Source: Megaleporinus macrocephalus | Lineage: Eukaryota > Chordata > Actinopteri > Characiformes > Anostomidae | DNA length: 64,000 nucleotides | Direction: 5' to 3' | Assembly (NCBI GenBank): GCA_021613375.1 | Contig: CM038719.1 | Location: 40,130,620-40,194,619, forward strand | In this document: piece by piece, positions 11,516 through 23,300 of the stretch | Numbering within the stretch: position 1 is the stretch's first letter | Layout of the letters: each line of letters starts with the position of its first letter | Notes under the pieces: model-generated | What the model saw: only the letters and a program-made list of their open reading frames with translations | The model's database searches: none | Told to the model about the DNA's origin: nothing | Made by a program: the position numbers and the translations under genes

Positions 11516-12085
11516 ACTCAGGCTGAATACATTAACCCATCTAAATTTGGATGCTCTGGTCGTCCAACCCTTTTTTCCTGAAAGCCCAGGCCCCTGGCTC
11601 CAAGGCCAGTCGAGGATGTCCCTCCCATCACAAAGGACAAGTGCAGCTCGGTGCCTTTGGGGACCCCAGATTTCATTTCCTCTTGTTTCGAAAGAATGCT
11701 TTAGCTGCTATCTGCATGGCGCAGAGAGCAGTTAACAGATAGCCCTTCGGCCCTGGAGGTACTTCATCTCCGTCTCTTGCCGACGTGGTCTCAGACGCTG
11801 CCATTGTGTTCCCCAAGTCACGGGAAAAAAAAGTGGACCGCAGACTCATCCAGCACTCGGGAGACTGAAGGAAAGTGAAAAGGACCTGAATGAGAACTTG
11901 AGACGACCTGCTGGAGGAGTCCTGGAGCTGGGGAGTCGCCCTTCCAACAAAAGAGAAACCGTACACGCTGTGTTGACCGAGCCATATTCTTATTTACATT
12001 CTCATTGTCAAGGATTTTTGAATCTGCTCCAACGGCCTCTGGGGCTGAAATGTTTCTTGAATAAAGAAGAAGAATTTGAAGGCTA
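11516..12085. other. unassigned GC-balanced block, possibly an old retrocopy or transposon piece
   Basis: Base composition differs from the AT-rich surroundings, and both strands hold open frames of 60-97 codons (for example minus 11673-11966, with YLLTALCAMQIAAKAFFRNK). I do not recognise the protein. The right end carries tgaataaagaagaag near 12055-12070. No target duplication or poly(A) tail is clear. Confidence 0.25.
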
Positions 12086-12411
12086 ACAATAGGAAGTTCT
12101 TTAAAAGGGGGAAAACCAACTCAAGCCAGTCTTAAATGTTCTCTTGGTTGTTGTCCTAAAGCTTAGTTGTGTTTTTCTTATGTTGGCAGTTGGTTATTTG
12201 TCATGTAGCCCATTGATTGCCATTTAACAGCTTGAGTGAACTATTAATGCTGGTAAGCCAAATGGTTTGGTTAAAATAAAAACAAAATATCTTTCTTTTA
12301 AAGGCTTACCTGGTCAACTCTTATAAGTGTAAAGGAAAAAAAACTGTAAGGCCGGTAATTGGGAGTAATTTTTATGTAGTATTCCTAAGAGTGACAGTAA
12401 AAAAATTGTGT

Positions 12412-12414
12412 GTG

Positions 12415-12467
<53 letters not shown>
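12412..12467. repeat. (AT)n microsatellite
   Basis: Nearly pure alternating AT with one ttt interruption, followed by (aaac)n. It directly borders the inverted-repeat element to its right. Confidence 0.93.
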
Positions 12468-12469
12468 CA

Positions 12470-13312
12470 AACAAACAAACTGTGTTCCAAGAACGAATAT
12501 CTTCGTTTGGCAGCCAACCGGTGCTTGACATCTGTATGTATGACCTCATTTCCATGTGCGTTTTGATTGGTTCTTGCCAGGACACAGGTGGAAATAGTAT
12601 AGCTTTCAAATCGCCAGCAGTCTGAGTATATCGCTATTCAGTGGGTGTGTCTCAAACCCTAGTGAGTGTCTAAGTAGGCTGTCTAGGTAGCAGCTGTGTA
12701 AGTAGCAGCGTTCTCTCCTCATCTCTCCTCATAAAACAGATTACTGAGACGCTCTAGTTAGAGAGAGACTGCATCACGGCTTGTTCCCGCCCACTGCAGC
12801 ACGCCACCGGTGTTTTAGCTAGTTGCTACCGGCCGGCTATCCAAAACAATAGCCCAAGACTTAAACATCCGCTAGCGAAAATGCTAATGGCTCGAGTATA
12901 AAACGGCATAATGGTCAGCGACTTGTTGTTGTTGTGTGATTGTACAATTGAAATAACTTACATTTGAAGACGACACTGCTAGTAGCTCCGCTTTTGTCCG
13001 ACATGTTGGGGAAAAAGTTCTGCCCGCGTTGACTCATGGGATTGCCTTAGAGGCTAAGGAAGTGTTCGATGCTTCCTTAAAATCAGGTCTAAATAAGGTT
13101 CCTCAGTAGACATATGTTTAAGGTATGTAAGAATTGGGACAGTCTACAGGTCGGGAGCGCATACTATGACGTAAAATGCTGCCTATGTAGGAGCTCACTA
13201 GGTTTTGAGACACACCCTATATATAAATGGTAATGAGGTCATACATATATAAGTGAAGCGCCGGTTGGCTGCCAAACAAAGATTCTCGTTGTTGGAACAC
13301 TTGTTTGTTTAC
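12470..13312. mobile_element. inverted-repeat element (MITE-like), split by a nested insertion
   Basis: Left 12480-12570 (tgttccaagaacg, tttggcagccaaccgg, atgtatgacctcatttcc) is the inverse of right 13225-13312 (ggtaatgaggtcatacat, ccggttggctgccaaa, ttgttggaaca): inverted ends of about 85 bp. A related end lies inverted at 14925-15056. That copy continues past the point where this one is interrupted near 12635, showing that 12641-13219 is an insertion. No coding capacity. Family not named. Confidence 0.7.
12641..13219. mobile_element. nested inverted-repeat element inside the previous one
   Basis: Ends gggtgtgtctcaaaccctag and, inverted, gggtgtgtctcaaaacctag. Length about 580 bp, no transposase. 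I could not fix a clear target duplication, so superfamily is open. Confidence 0.65.
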
Positions 13313-14025
13313 CTCCATCAGTTCGCACTGAAGCTGTTATGAGGGTTGAGGTCCAGCCTGGTTCAGTTCTCGCCAGGTTTACATCAACCCAAACGTTAAA
13401 AAACACGAAGCATTTGGAAGAAGTTCCAACGGGAAACCAGATGGAATCCATCCTCTGCACCTCATAGTTGGGAGGTTTGTTCACTGGTTAAAATATCATC
13501 TGTCGCTGCAGTATTGATCTCCGTGGGCCTGGAGACGTCAGTAACTGTATCCTGGATGACTCACAGAGAGAGAGACCTTTGTGTCGTTCACGTAGATAAG
13601 GTTTAGGCGAGGTACGTCCAGGCACGACTTCCGTATAGCATCTCACTGCCCTGGTGCTGGTCCCTGGATAGTTGGAGAAAGATCAACATCCTTACCCAGA
13701 ACAGGATGAAATCTAATCCTGGAACGTTACCCCTACCCTAGTCTTACAAGTCCTGCTGTTTGGCTTGGCAGACTGCAGACTAGGTCACCAGTCGGCTGTC
13801 AGCGAAGCCACACCTTAGTGCACAGTGGTCTTGTGAGAGTTCACAAAGAGCGAAACATGATCAGCCATCTTGAATTTCATTTGTTGTTTGATCTTAGACT
13901 TGGTTTAACCTTCTTGTTCCACCAGGAAGCCATTGATTTATTGATTTATAATCTCATTTTATTGTCTCATTTTATTTTTCCATACTATTTGAACAAAGCA
14001 GGTGCCGTTTACAGGGTGTAATAAC
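13313..14025. other. intronic sequence, no gene recognised
   Basis: Mixed composition. Short open frames at 13239-13484 (minus) and 13818-14021 (plus) have no domain features. Confidence 0.45.
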
Positions 14026-14029
14026 ACTT

Positions 14030-14160
14030 ATTGGGCCAATAAAAATGCTCTGAAATTATTCGGACAAAGTTCTGGTTCGATTGAAATAATAAAAGTTTGT
14101 TTTTGGTCTGTCCTGTAAAGTTGCCATTCTGTTTTTCCAGTGTTTTATTTTGCCATATGG
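14030..14160 (+). repeat. dispersed repeat family 1, copy 2
   Basis: ttgggccaataaaaatgctc, then ggttcgattga, then ggtctgtcctgtaaagttgc. Matches the copy at 15900 block by block, including sequence just upstream (tgccgttta / tgccgttga). Confidence 0.65.
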
Positions 14161-14279
14161 TGGCATGTTGTAAATCTCTACTGCCAAATCTTAAACAAGT
14201 AAAAGTATGACCATGCCTCCCATTTCACAACACATTATTGTCAGTGGAATAAATTTGCTTCACCTGCCTCGTCAAAGAA

Positions 14280-14765
14280 CTGCCTCTTCAAACTAGGAAT
14301 GAAATTCACTGTCTTCTTTGCCAAGACATCAGGATAGTACATTTAAATATTACTGCATACAGTACATAACTTTTAATTTAGGGGAATGAAAGAATGTAGC
14401 AGAACGGCCTCTTCAAACCGTCTTCTTTCATCTTCCCTCATGTTGTCTAGTCAGGTGTTGTAGTCCAGTGACATTTAAACATTGAAAATGTGGCAGTAGT
14501 TGGTTCTTCAGATGTTTATATGGCTATTTGGCAGTAAGGTTTTGTTTGTACTGCATATTTCTTGAACTCGAGGCCAATTACCCAAACAGTGGATAAATCT
14601 AGAGGCTGCCTGTTTTGGTACTCTTTGTTTATTCAAAGCTTGTACAGATTTGACTGTGAAATATATCATAGCGATAGAACTCCAGATGTGAATTTGGCCA
14701 GTTCTTTCATCTTTAGTTTATAATTAATCGTTAACCAACCATCCTGAAATCATCAGTGTGGAGCA
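14280..14765 (+). repeat. locally duplicated repeat block, copy 1
   Basis: tgtggcagtagttggttctt, then cttgaactcgaggccaatta, then gtgaatttggccagttcttt and cctgaaatcatca. This order recurs at 16832-17085. The part near 14285-14375 (cactgtcttctttgcc, acatcagga) also resembles 15690-15760. Together with family 1 this suggests one longer repeat present at least twice around exon 15481-15668. Confidence 0.6.
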
Positions 14766-14924
14766 AATAGCAGATTATCTGAATAACATTCAAAATCATA
14801 TCTCTTTCCTGTACCGACCATAGAATATAGTTCTGGTAAGAACATTCATCGTACTGTAAACAAGAGACTCCATGACACTTGTATTGCATGGCATCTCAAT
14901 TAATAGTCATATAGTATTAGCGAT

Positions 14925-15056
14925 ATAGTCAGCGTGTTGGCTATTGGAAAGCTATACTATTTTCATTTGTGTCCTGTCAAGAACCAATCAAAATGTACAA
15001 GGGAATGAGGTCATACATATATAAGTGAAGCGCCAGTTGGCTGCCAAAATGCAAAT
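14925..15056 (-). mobile_element. solo end of the 12470-type inverted-repeat element
   Basis: The reverse complement matches 12500-12635: ggcagccaactggcgcttca, atgtatgacctcatt, ttttgattggttcttg, atagctttcc, tatatcgctaa. It shows the uninterrupted sequence across the nested insertion point. Confidence 0.7.
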
Positions 15057-15480
15057 CGTATATAAACAAAAGCTTTAGAAAAACTCAGTTCTCAAAAACA
15101 CAAAAAATTGGAGGCAAGAAAAAACAAATGGCATTAAAAAAGAGCTAATTAAATATATTTGAATAAGAAAAATAGGACTTTTAATTGTGAAATTTGTATT
15201 TTAGCATAGAAAATTACATTTTTCATTCATAAGTCAAGCTAGATTATAATTGCAGTAACATTTTCTGCTATTAGCTCATTAAAGTTTAACCTTAAAAACT
15301 AGATATCTAGATATATTTGTTGGACGTGAAAGTTAGATTGACTTTTCATTTTGTTTTTGGAACTAAAAAAAAGTAGCTTATTTATTGGACAAGTGTACAG
15401 ATTTTTTGAATATTTGTTGCTCTGTAATGTATGTAGTGTTGATCTTACACGTGTCTGATAAGCACTGGTTTTCCTAACAG

Positions 15481-15668
15481 GATGGAGACGAGACCTTTAA
15501 CCGAGCCAAACTCCTGAACGTGGGCTACGTCGAGGCCCTAAAGGAGTACGACTATGAGTGCTTTGTCTTCAGCGACGTGGACCTCATTCCCATGGACGAC
15601 CGCAACACCTACAAGTGCTTCAGCCAGCCCAGACACCTGTCCGTGTCCATGGACAAGTTCGGCTTCAG
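15481..15668 (+). CDS. b4galt1: b4galt1 exon 3-equivalent (188 nt)
   Basis: Starts after the acceptor ttttcctaacag and opens with DGDETFNRAKLLNVGY. It encodes the Cys (15559-15561) that pairs with an exon-2 Cys in the mammalian enzyme and the DVD metal/UDP-binding motif (15574-15582). It ends after two bases of an Arg codon at the donor gtaaac. Length equals the human exon as I recall it. Confidence 0.95.
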
Positions 15669-17349
15669 GTAAACCCATCAGTCCTCTTCACCACCTTTAA
15701 GAATGAAGTTCAAACTGTCTTCTTTAACGTCACATCAGGACAGTAGGAATATTACTGGATATGTTATCTTATCTCCTCCTGATCTCATCACTGTCCAAAG
15801 AAAAATCTTCATTTTTGTTGTATTTTGTATTTATATATATATACATAATATTATATTTCAATGTAGTTGCTGCCGTTGACATTGTGTTAAAAACTTACAA
15901 CGATTGGACCAATAGAAATGCTCTGAAATAGCTTGGGAAAAATTCCGGTTCCATAGACTTACATTGAAAGTAAAGACTGTTTCTGGTCTCTCCTGTAAAG
16001 TTGCTATTTTGGAGATGCTGTTTTGGTGTTTTAGAGTTCTTCCAGTGTTTTACTGTGTTATTTAATCCAGTAAAGGTATAATCTCAGATGTGAGCTCTCA
16101 CAAACGTTACAACTCTCTGGTGGTCCTTGTTTATAATTGAGTAAATGTTTTTACTGTTTTACTATTTGTTCTGCGTTTTATGAATCTGGCTCAATATTTT
16201 TGTTGACACATTAATCCAACTCTGCTTAAGGCTTTTTATATTTAGCCAACCGATAATTGTCTCCAAAATCATTGCGCTAATGAAATTATGTTGTGCTATA
16301 AAACAAGCTGCCTGCCTGAGGCGCTTTTACATGAACTTTGGCAAAACTGACTGAACTGGCTTTGCGGTACATAGAGCGCAGCGCTGCACTATGATTGGCC
16401 TAGGGCTGAGTATACTTTACCCACTTGTCAACCCCCAAAGGAACCAATGTACAATATGTCAACCACCTGAAATACCATAGCAAAGAGCTAGCAACACCCT
16501 AGAAACCAGCTAGGATACACTAGCAACTGCCTGGGATACTACAGCAACTGCCTGGCAACACTCTAGCAACTAACCCTAACTCTAACGTTTTAGATGCACT
16601 ACCAGTTAAACGTTTTAGTAAACTACCAGTCAAACGTTTTAGATACACTACCAGTCAAACGTTTTAGATACACTACCAGTCAAACGTTTTAGATACACTA
16701 CCAGTCAAACGTTTTAGTACACTACCAGCCAAACGTTTTAGATACACTACCAGTCAAACGTTTTAGATACACTACCAGTCAAACGTTTTAGATACACTAC
16801 CAGCCGAACGTTTTGATACACTACCAGTCAAAATGTGGCAGTAGTTGGTTCTTGTCTTCTGAGGTTTTGTTTGTACCGCACCTTTCTTGAACTTGAGGCC
16901 AATCACTCAAACAGTAAATAAATCAGGCCGCCTCTTTTGATGCCCCTTGTTTATTCAGAGCTTGTGCAGATTCGGCTGTGGAATGTATCAGAGCAACAAC
17001 TACAGATAGGAATTTGGCCAATTCTTTTAACCAGTAACTGACCTCCTTTAGTTTATGATTAACCAATGAGCCTGAAATCATCATTATGACCGCTCAAAAT
17101 AGCCGACTATGTTGGAAACTATTGTAAGATTTTTTTTATGTGCACACACGTTTATGAGTGTACACAATAAAATTGGTATTAATGGACCATAATTATGATG
17201 ATGATATCTCTTCCCTGTATTCCCTGTATTGACCATGGAATTCAGTAGTGGTATGTTTAATATGAGTAAGGTGTGCATATTTTATATATATATAGCCACA
17301 TGAGCTGCTTCTCTAACAGGACTGAAGAAGATAGTGTACACTATTTACA

Positions 17350-17391
<42 letters not shown>

Positions 17392-20300
17392 TGTAAATAG
17401 TGTACACTATCTTCTTCAGTCCTGTTAGAGAAGCAGCTCATGTGGCTCCTCATGAAGCTGCTGGTCAGAATGTTCAAAGTATGTAAACCTGTATCAGAGC
17501 AAATTAGCTCATTTCTAAAAGACCCTCTAAACATTTTTTAAACACATCCAGATGTTTAATTCTGCTCCAGGAATAATTCCATACCTCTTTTTCTATAGTT
17601 CTGATCTCTTCACACTTATTCGCTAATATTATTACTATTAATATAGTACACATAAGAAGAACCTGGGGAGGTGTCTCCAAACTTTTGACTGGTAGTGTAT
17701 TAGAGCTGGTCTCTTGCTTGGCTCTATATTCTGTGGTACTTACCTGCGCTGGGGGGTACGTTTGTGTCATTTTAAGGGTCTGTAGCGCAGGTTTATGTAC
17801 TACAAAGGCGTATAATACATGTTTACCCGATCATTTCACTTTTAACCCATTTTGAAAGATATTTTTGTTTGGAGGGGGGGAGTTCTGGAGCCAATTTCAG
17901 CGCCATCGTGCTGACCACTACACCACCGTGCTGACCATTACACCACCGTACTAACCACTATACTAACCACTACACCACCGTACTAACCACTACATCACCG
18001 TACTAACCACTACATCACCGTACTAACCACGACACCACCATACTAACCACTACACCACCGTACTGACCACTACACAACCATACTAACCACTACACCACCA
18101 TACTAACCACTACACCACTGTACTAACCACTACACCACTGTACTAACCACTACACCACCGTACTAACCACTACACCACCGTACTGACCACTACACAATCA
18201 TACTAACCACTACACCACCATACTAACCACTACACCACCGTACTAACCACTACACCACCATACTAACTACTACACCACTGTGCTGACTACTACGCTACCA
18301 TACTAACCACTACACCACCATACTAACCACTACACCACTATAATAACCACTACACCACTATAATAACCACTACACCACTATAATAACCACTACACCACCA
18401 TACTAACCACTACACCACCGTGCTGACCGCTACACCACCGTGCTGACCGCTACACCACCGTGCTGACCACTACACCGCCGTACTAACCACTACACAACCA
18501 TACTAACCACTACACCACCGTACTAACCACTACACCACCATACTAACCATTACACCACCGTACTAACCATTACACCACCGTACTGACCACTACACCACCA
18601 TACTTACCACTACACCACCATACTTACCACTACACCACCATACTTACCACTACACCACCATACTGACCACTACACCACCGTACTAACTACTACACCACCA
18701 TACTAACCACTACACCACCATACTAACCACTACACCACCGTACTAACCACTACACCACCATACTAACCACTACACCACCATACTAACCACTACACCACCA
18801 TACTAACCACTACACCACCGTACTAACCACTACACCACCATACTAACCACTACACCACCATACTAACCACTACACCACCATACTGACCACTACACCACCA
18901 TACTAACCACTACACCACCTTACTGACCACTACACCACCATACTAACCACTACACCACCATACTGACCACTACACCACTGTGCCGCCCCACTTTTAACAT
19001 GCATTAAATAGTGTAAAAACAGTGCAGTAAGAATTACATTAGAAAATGATCTACGTCAACAGTCCAGCAGCTCCATCGGCTCATTATGCTGACTCTTGGT
19101 GCTGCTGGGTGAAGTTTGAGGCGTTCACCCATTTAGAATGTATTTATTCAAGCTGCCAACTATATGTCTGCAAAGTTTTCAGTCAAATCTTTTCATTTAA
19201 AGACTTAGAGTTCTGCTGTGGGAAGGAAAACTATTATAAAGATGCTGTGTATTGTTTTAAAGCTTTCCCAGGTTTGGGAGCTGTGTTTATTAGTCAATGT
19301 ATAAGCACACATCTTTACACCACTAGTGTAGAGTTATTGCATTACCTGCATCCCACAGAGACAAACTCCTATTGAGGAGGATGTGCTTTGTTGGTGATTG
19401 CAGATTTGATTGGCTTCCTCATCCTTAGCGGCATCGCCCCCACACTGCTGAGGTTCCATCTTTAGATCCAGAACACAGGTACCTCGGTATCGTCACATCC
19501 AACAGAATACACTCTGAAGTAATCACAGGTTAGGGAAATAAGACCGTCCAGTGGAACCGACAAGGTGTCTGCATGGTTTACTTCAAGTCCACTGCCTCTG
19601 CATCTACTGAAGTATCATAAACAGCAAAGAAAAGCTTCCTGGTTATACGGTATCTGAGCGAATATTTGAATGTGTATGTATTAGAGATATAAGGATCGAT
19701 TGGCTATTTATCGATATCGGACGTTTTTTTATCAAAATATGCGATCGGTGATCGGCTGATATTTGGCCGATCCTGAGAGCCTATCGATGGCGTTAAACAA
19801 ATGAGCCTAATTTCTGTATTTCAAGCTAGCGTTTCATCCAGGAAGAGGAGCCCTCCGGCCTGCTCCCTGCAGTTCCTATCTGAACCACTAGGTGGAAATA
19901 CATACCGTTTCATTTTCACAGACTGACTAAAGCAGCGGCCTCGCAAGAAAAGCGTACGCTGATAGAAAACATGTTGTCCGTCTGGCAGTGTTTACCGTAT
20001 GTGGCTCAGACTCATCGAGGACGTTTTTAAAATTAGTCAAATCTGCGTCTCTCGTGGGAACCAAGACAAAGACATTTAACAAACTAATCTGATACGACAC
20101 TGCACAGAGCTGAATACAGTGAGTATCAGCAAACAGCAGAGCTAGCACACACAGCTTAACACAAAACTAATAACCCAGAACACCGTACAGACCAGATCTG
20201 ACCGGTACAAACAGAACAGCAGCAGCAATTCAAGATCTACATTTAATGATTACAGATTTTGTTTAAAATAACAGAGTCTGCGTTTAATGACTGCAGTTTT

Positions 20301-23300
20301 TACTGCATTTATTAAATTAGCTTTTTTAGTTTTAAATTAAGGGTCTTAATTAAATGATTGCAGTATTGGAGATATTTGTTTGGTGTATTTTGTTTATTTA
20401 CTGTTAATTTAGTTAATAATATTATGCTGTTTCATATGAGCTCGTTAAAAATGGTATTAAACCAGTTTACACCATGTTTCATGACTTGCTTGCGGTAATA
20501 ACTGCATGTAGCCCTGCCGTGGCGTATAGCCCCTCCCTCGATCGGTATCGGCTATTGGCTGATCGCGCCGAAAGGTGATTGGTGATCGGAATCGGCCTCA
20601 AAAATGCTGATCTGTCCATCACTAGTATGTATGAGTTTTGTACATTTTAAGGAAAAAAATTTCTGATTTTGTAGAAAAATGTAGGAAAACAGAAAACCCG
20701 ATTAGGACCCGACTTTGGTGTGCTTTTGTGATCGGCCTCATTTTTTAAACTGAAATCTAAATCCTTACTACACATATACAGTTCTATAACCAGATTCTCA
20801 CAGTGTATGTACTCAGTAAACAGTATATATTCCCTGCTGCAGAGGATACTGTGCTGGTTTCTGGGTTTGGAGTTCTCAGTCAACCTCTGAAGGTGCTGCT
20901 GGTGGCACGAGAGAGGTGTCACAAGGCTAATTCTGAGAACTGTTAAGCAAGTTTTAACACTTTTAACAATGAAACGACAGAACAACAGCCCCCCTCTCCG
21001 TGACCAGGAAGCGGAAGATAATGGATAAATAGTTATAAATAGCTTTGTGTTTTTTTTTGTTCTCAGGTTACAACAGCATGCTGTATTTTTCCTTCTCAGC
21101 ATCAGCGTTCATGACTAATCAGAAGTCATAGCGTATAACGTGAGGACAACGTTTCCTGATTTGAGGGTGGTCAAGTTCACCAGAAAACAGTCCGCTTCCT
21201 GATTTATAGGCACATAAACACAGGCTGGAAATGCAGTCTGTGGTAAACTCGCTCCAAAGCCATGTAAGCAGCTGCAAAGCTTCTCAGTGAGAAAGTCCTC
21301 ACGTGAAGGTGCCGCTGTGCTTTAACAGTGTTGTGCGTCTACGTGTTTGTGTGTTTTATGGCCTCGTAGCTTCGTTTCTCCCCCTCGTGTGAACGACTGC
21401 TGCCAACGGCTCAACTTCTTCCTGCGGAGCTTCAAAAGCATCTGGTTGTCATTTTCTTGAATTAGCCCACAACAAGGAGTCCAGCGAAAGATGTCAGGCG
21501 GTTTGTGCAGGATCATTTGCAGACACCGTGATGCCCCCAGCCTGTCAGTCAAGTTTCTGTTTTTAAATATTGTATCAGGTGTCGTAGAGAAATATAATAC
21601 TGCTTGGGTTTGTGGCGACTCGCGTAGCTGTTGTTATTAATTTGATCTAAACAAATGCGGTATTGTCTGGTAGTTACTTGGAACACATTAATGAATGAAT
21701 TAGGTTGACTTGACATAACCAGCTCCATTATACTGTGCTTACTTTACACTTACATTAAGTTTTCAAGCTTAAACCATGAAGCCTTGCAGGATTCTAAAGC
21801 CTATACAGACATTGATCTCACCTACAAACTACAGGTAGTGCGTACCCAATAGAATTCAACATTTTGTTGTAATACTGATGTTTAATATGTATGAATTATT
21901 ATTTATTTATATGTACACCACTATGATGATAGTTTAAAAGCCTTTATCTGATCAATAAGTGTATCTTCACCACCAGATCTGATTAGAACAGATGTAAATA
22001 ATCAGACATACAATACAAAGTATCATGAATATGTTATTGTGAGAGAAGTAGATCAGATCTTGAGCTCCAGTTTGAAGAACAAAGTTAGGTTCCAGATTTC
22101 TCCTGGACGCCCCAGACATTGTATGAATGTATTCAGTTCCTTCAGCAGCAAATCTTGATTTAGCTTATTGAAGTACTGAGCAGTCAAAGCAGGTATTAGA
22201 TGAGAACTGTAAATAATACTGGGAGGTTTTCACAAGGGGAAGCTTGGAAAGGTTAAATAAACACACTGACGTATAGAAAAGCACTACTTACTCTATTAAT
22301 ACTGTTTAATATTTAATAATAAAGTGTTTACCGAGTAAATAAAACAGCTTTATAAATATAATGATGTCCCCAAAAGCAGCTAAAAACCTTTACACAGTAC
22401 TGGAGTAATGATGTTACCATTAATACTGTTAAGTATTTGTATCGTTACGGTAAGATTTGTCAGGATAGTGAACTGGGAAGTTGTGTAATTGTCTCAATGT
22501 GTCATTGGGCCAAGTTTGTGAAACATCTGTGTTGGGTGTTTATTGTGCTAGCGCTTTCCTCACCGAGGGACTCCCCTCCCCCTTCCCGCACACACACTCA
22601 TATCAGACCACCATCTGTTGAGAGCGACTTGATGTTTCCTCTAGGCGTCTCATTTACTTGCCTCCGTGAACTGTACTTTCCGCTTGCTGTTTTATGCCAC
22701 TGCTTCACAACAGCTGTGAGCGCTAGACAGCTCCTCGCTGCTCCCAGAGGAGTAAGGATGGTCTCGCAAACTCGCTGAAGAACAGGCAGATCGCAAACAG
22801 CCTTCTGCTCGTAAGAAGAGCTGTGTATTGGCCAGAACCTGGCGATACAATACGTATCTTGATACAGTCAAGGTCACGATTCAGTATGTTGTGATATACT
22901 GCGATACTGCAAGCAAAGAGATGTATTGCGATTTCTTTAAAATCCTATTGTTAAAACACACCACTGTATGAACAGGTTTGTCAATGCTTACAATAGCATT
23001 GCGCCCTTGTGCCACTTGTTAATGTTGGAGTGGAGCTGAAAATGGATTACAACACTGCCTTCTAGTGGTCAGAGGTTTAGTAGCTTATCTGCTGCTGCAC
23101 AGTTTGTGTTTCTCTAGTCCAGGGGTGTGTCAGAGCTCAGTAAGGTCCAGTCAGAGATTTCCTCTGGCCGGTTCGGACCGTCATTATATCTAATGTGTGG
23201 TCTGATTCAGTGGTGTATCCTGTTTACTGAAGTAGCCTAGTATCAGCATCTTATACCATCAGCTACTGAAACACCAACAAACTACGCTTAACCATTATTT

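Noticed and set aside
16573..16590. Interstitial telomere repeat (aaccctaactctaac)
   Set aside because: Only about two imperfect units; too short to support.
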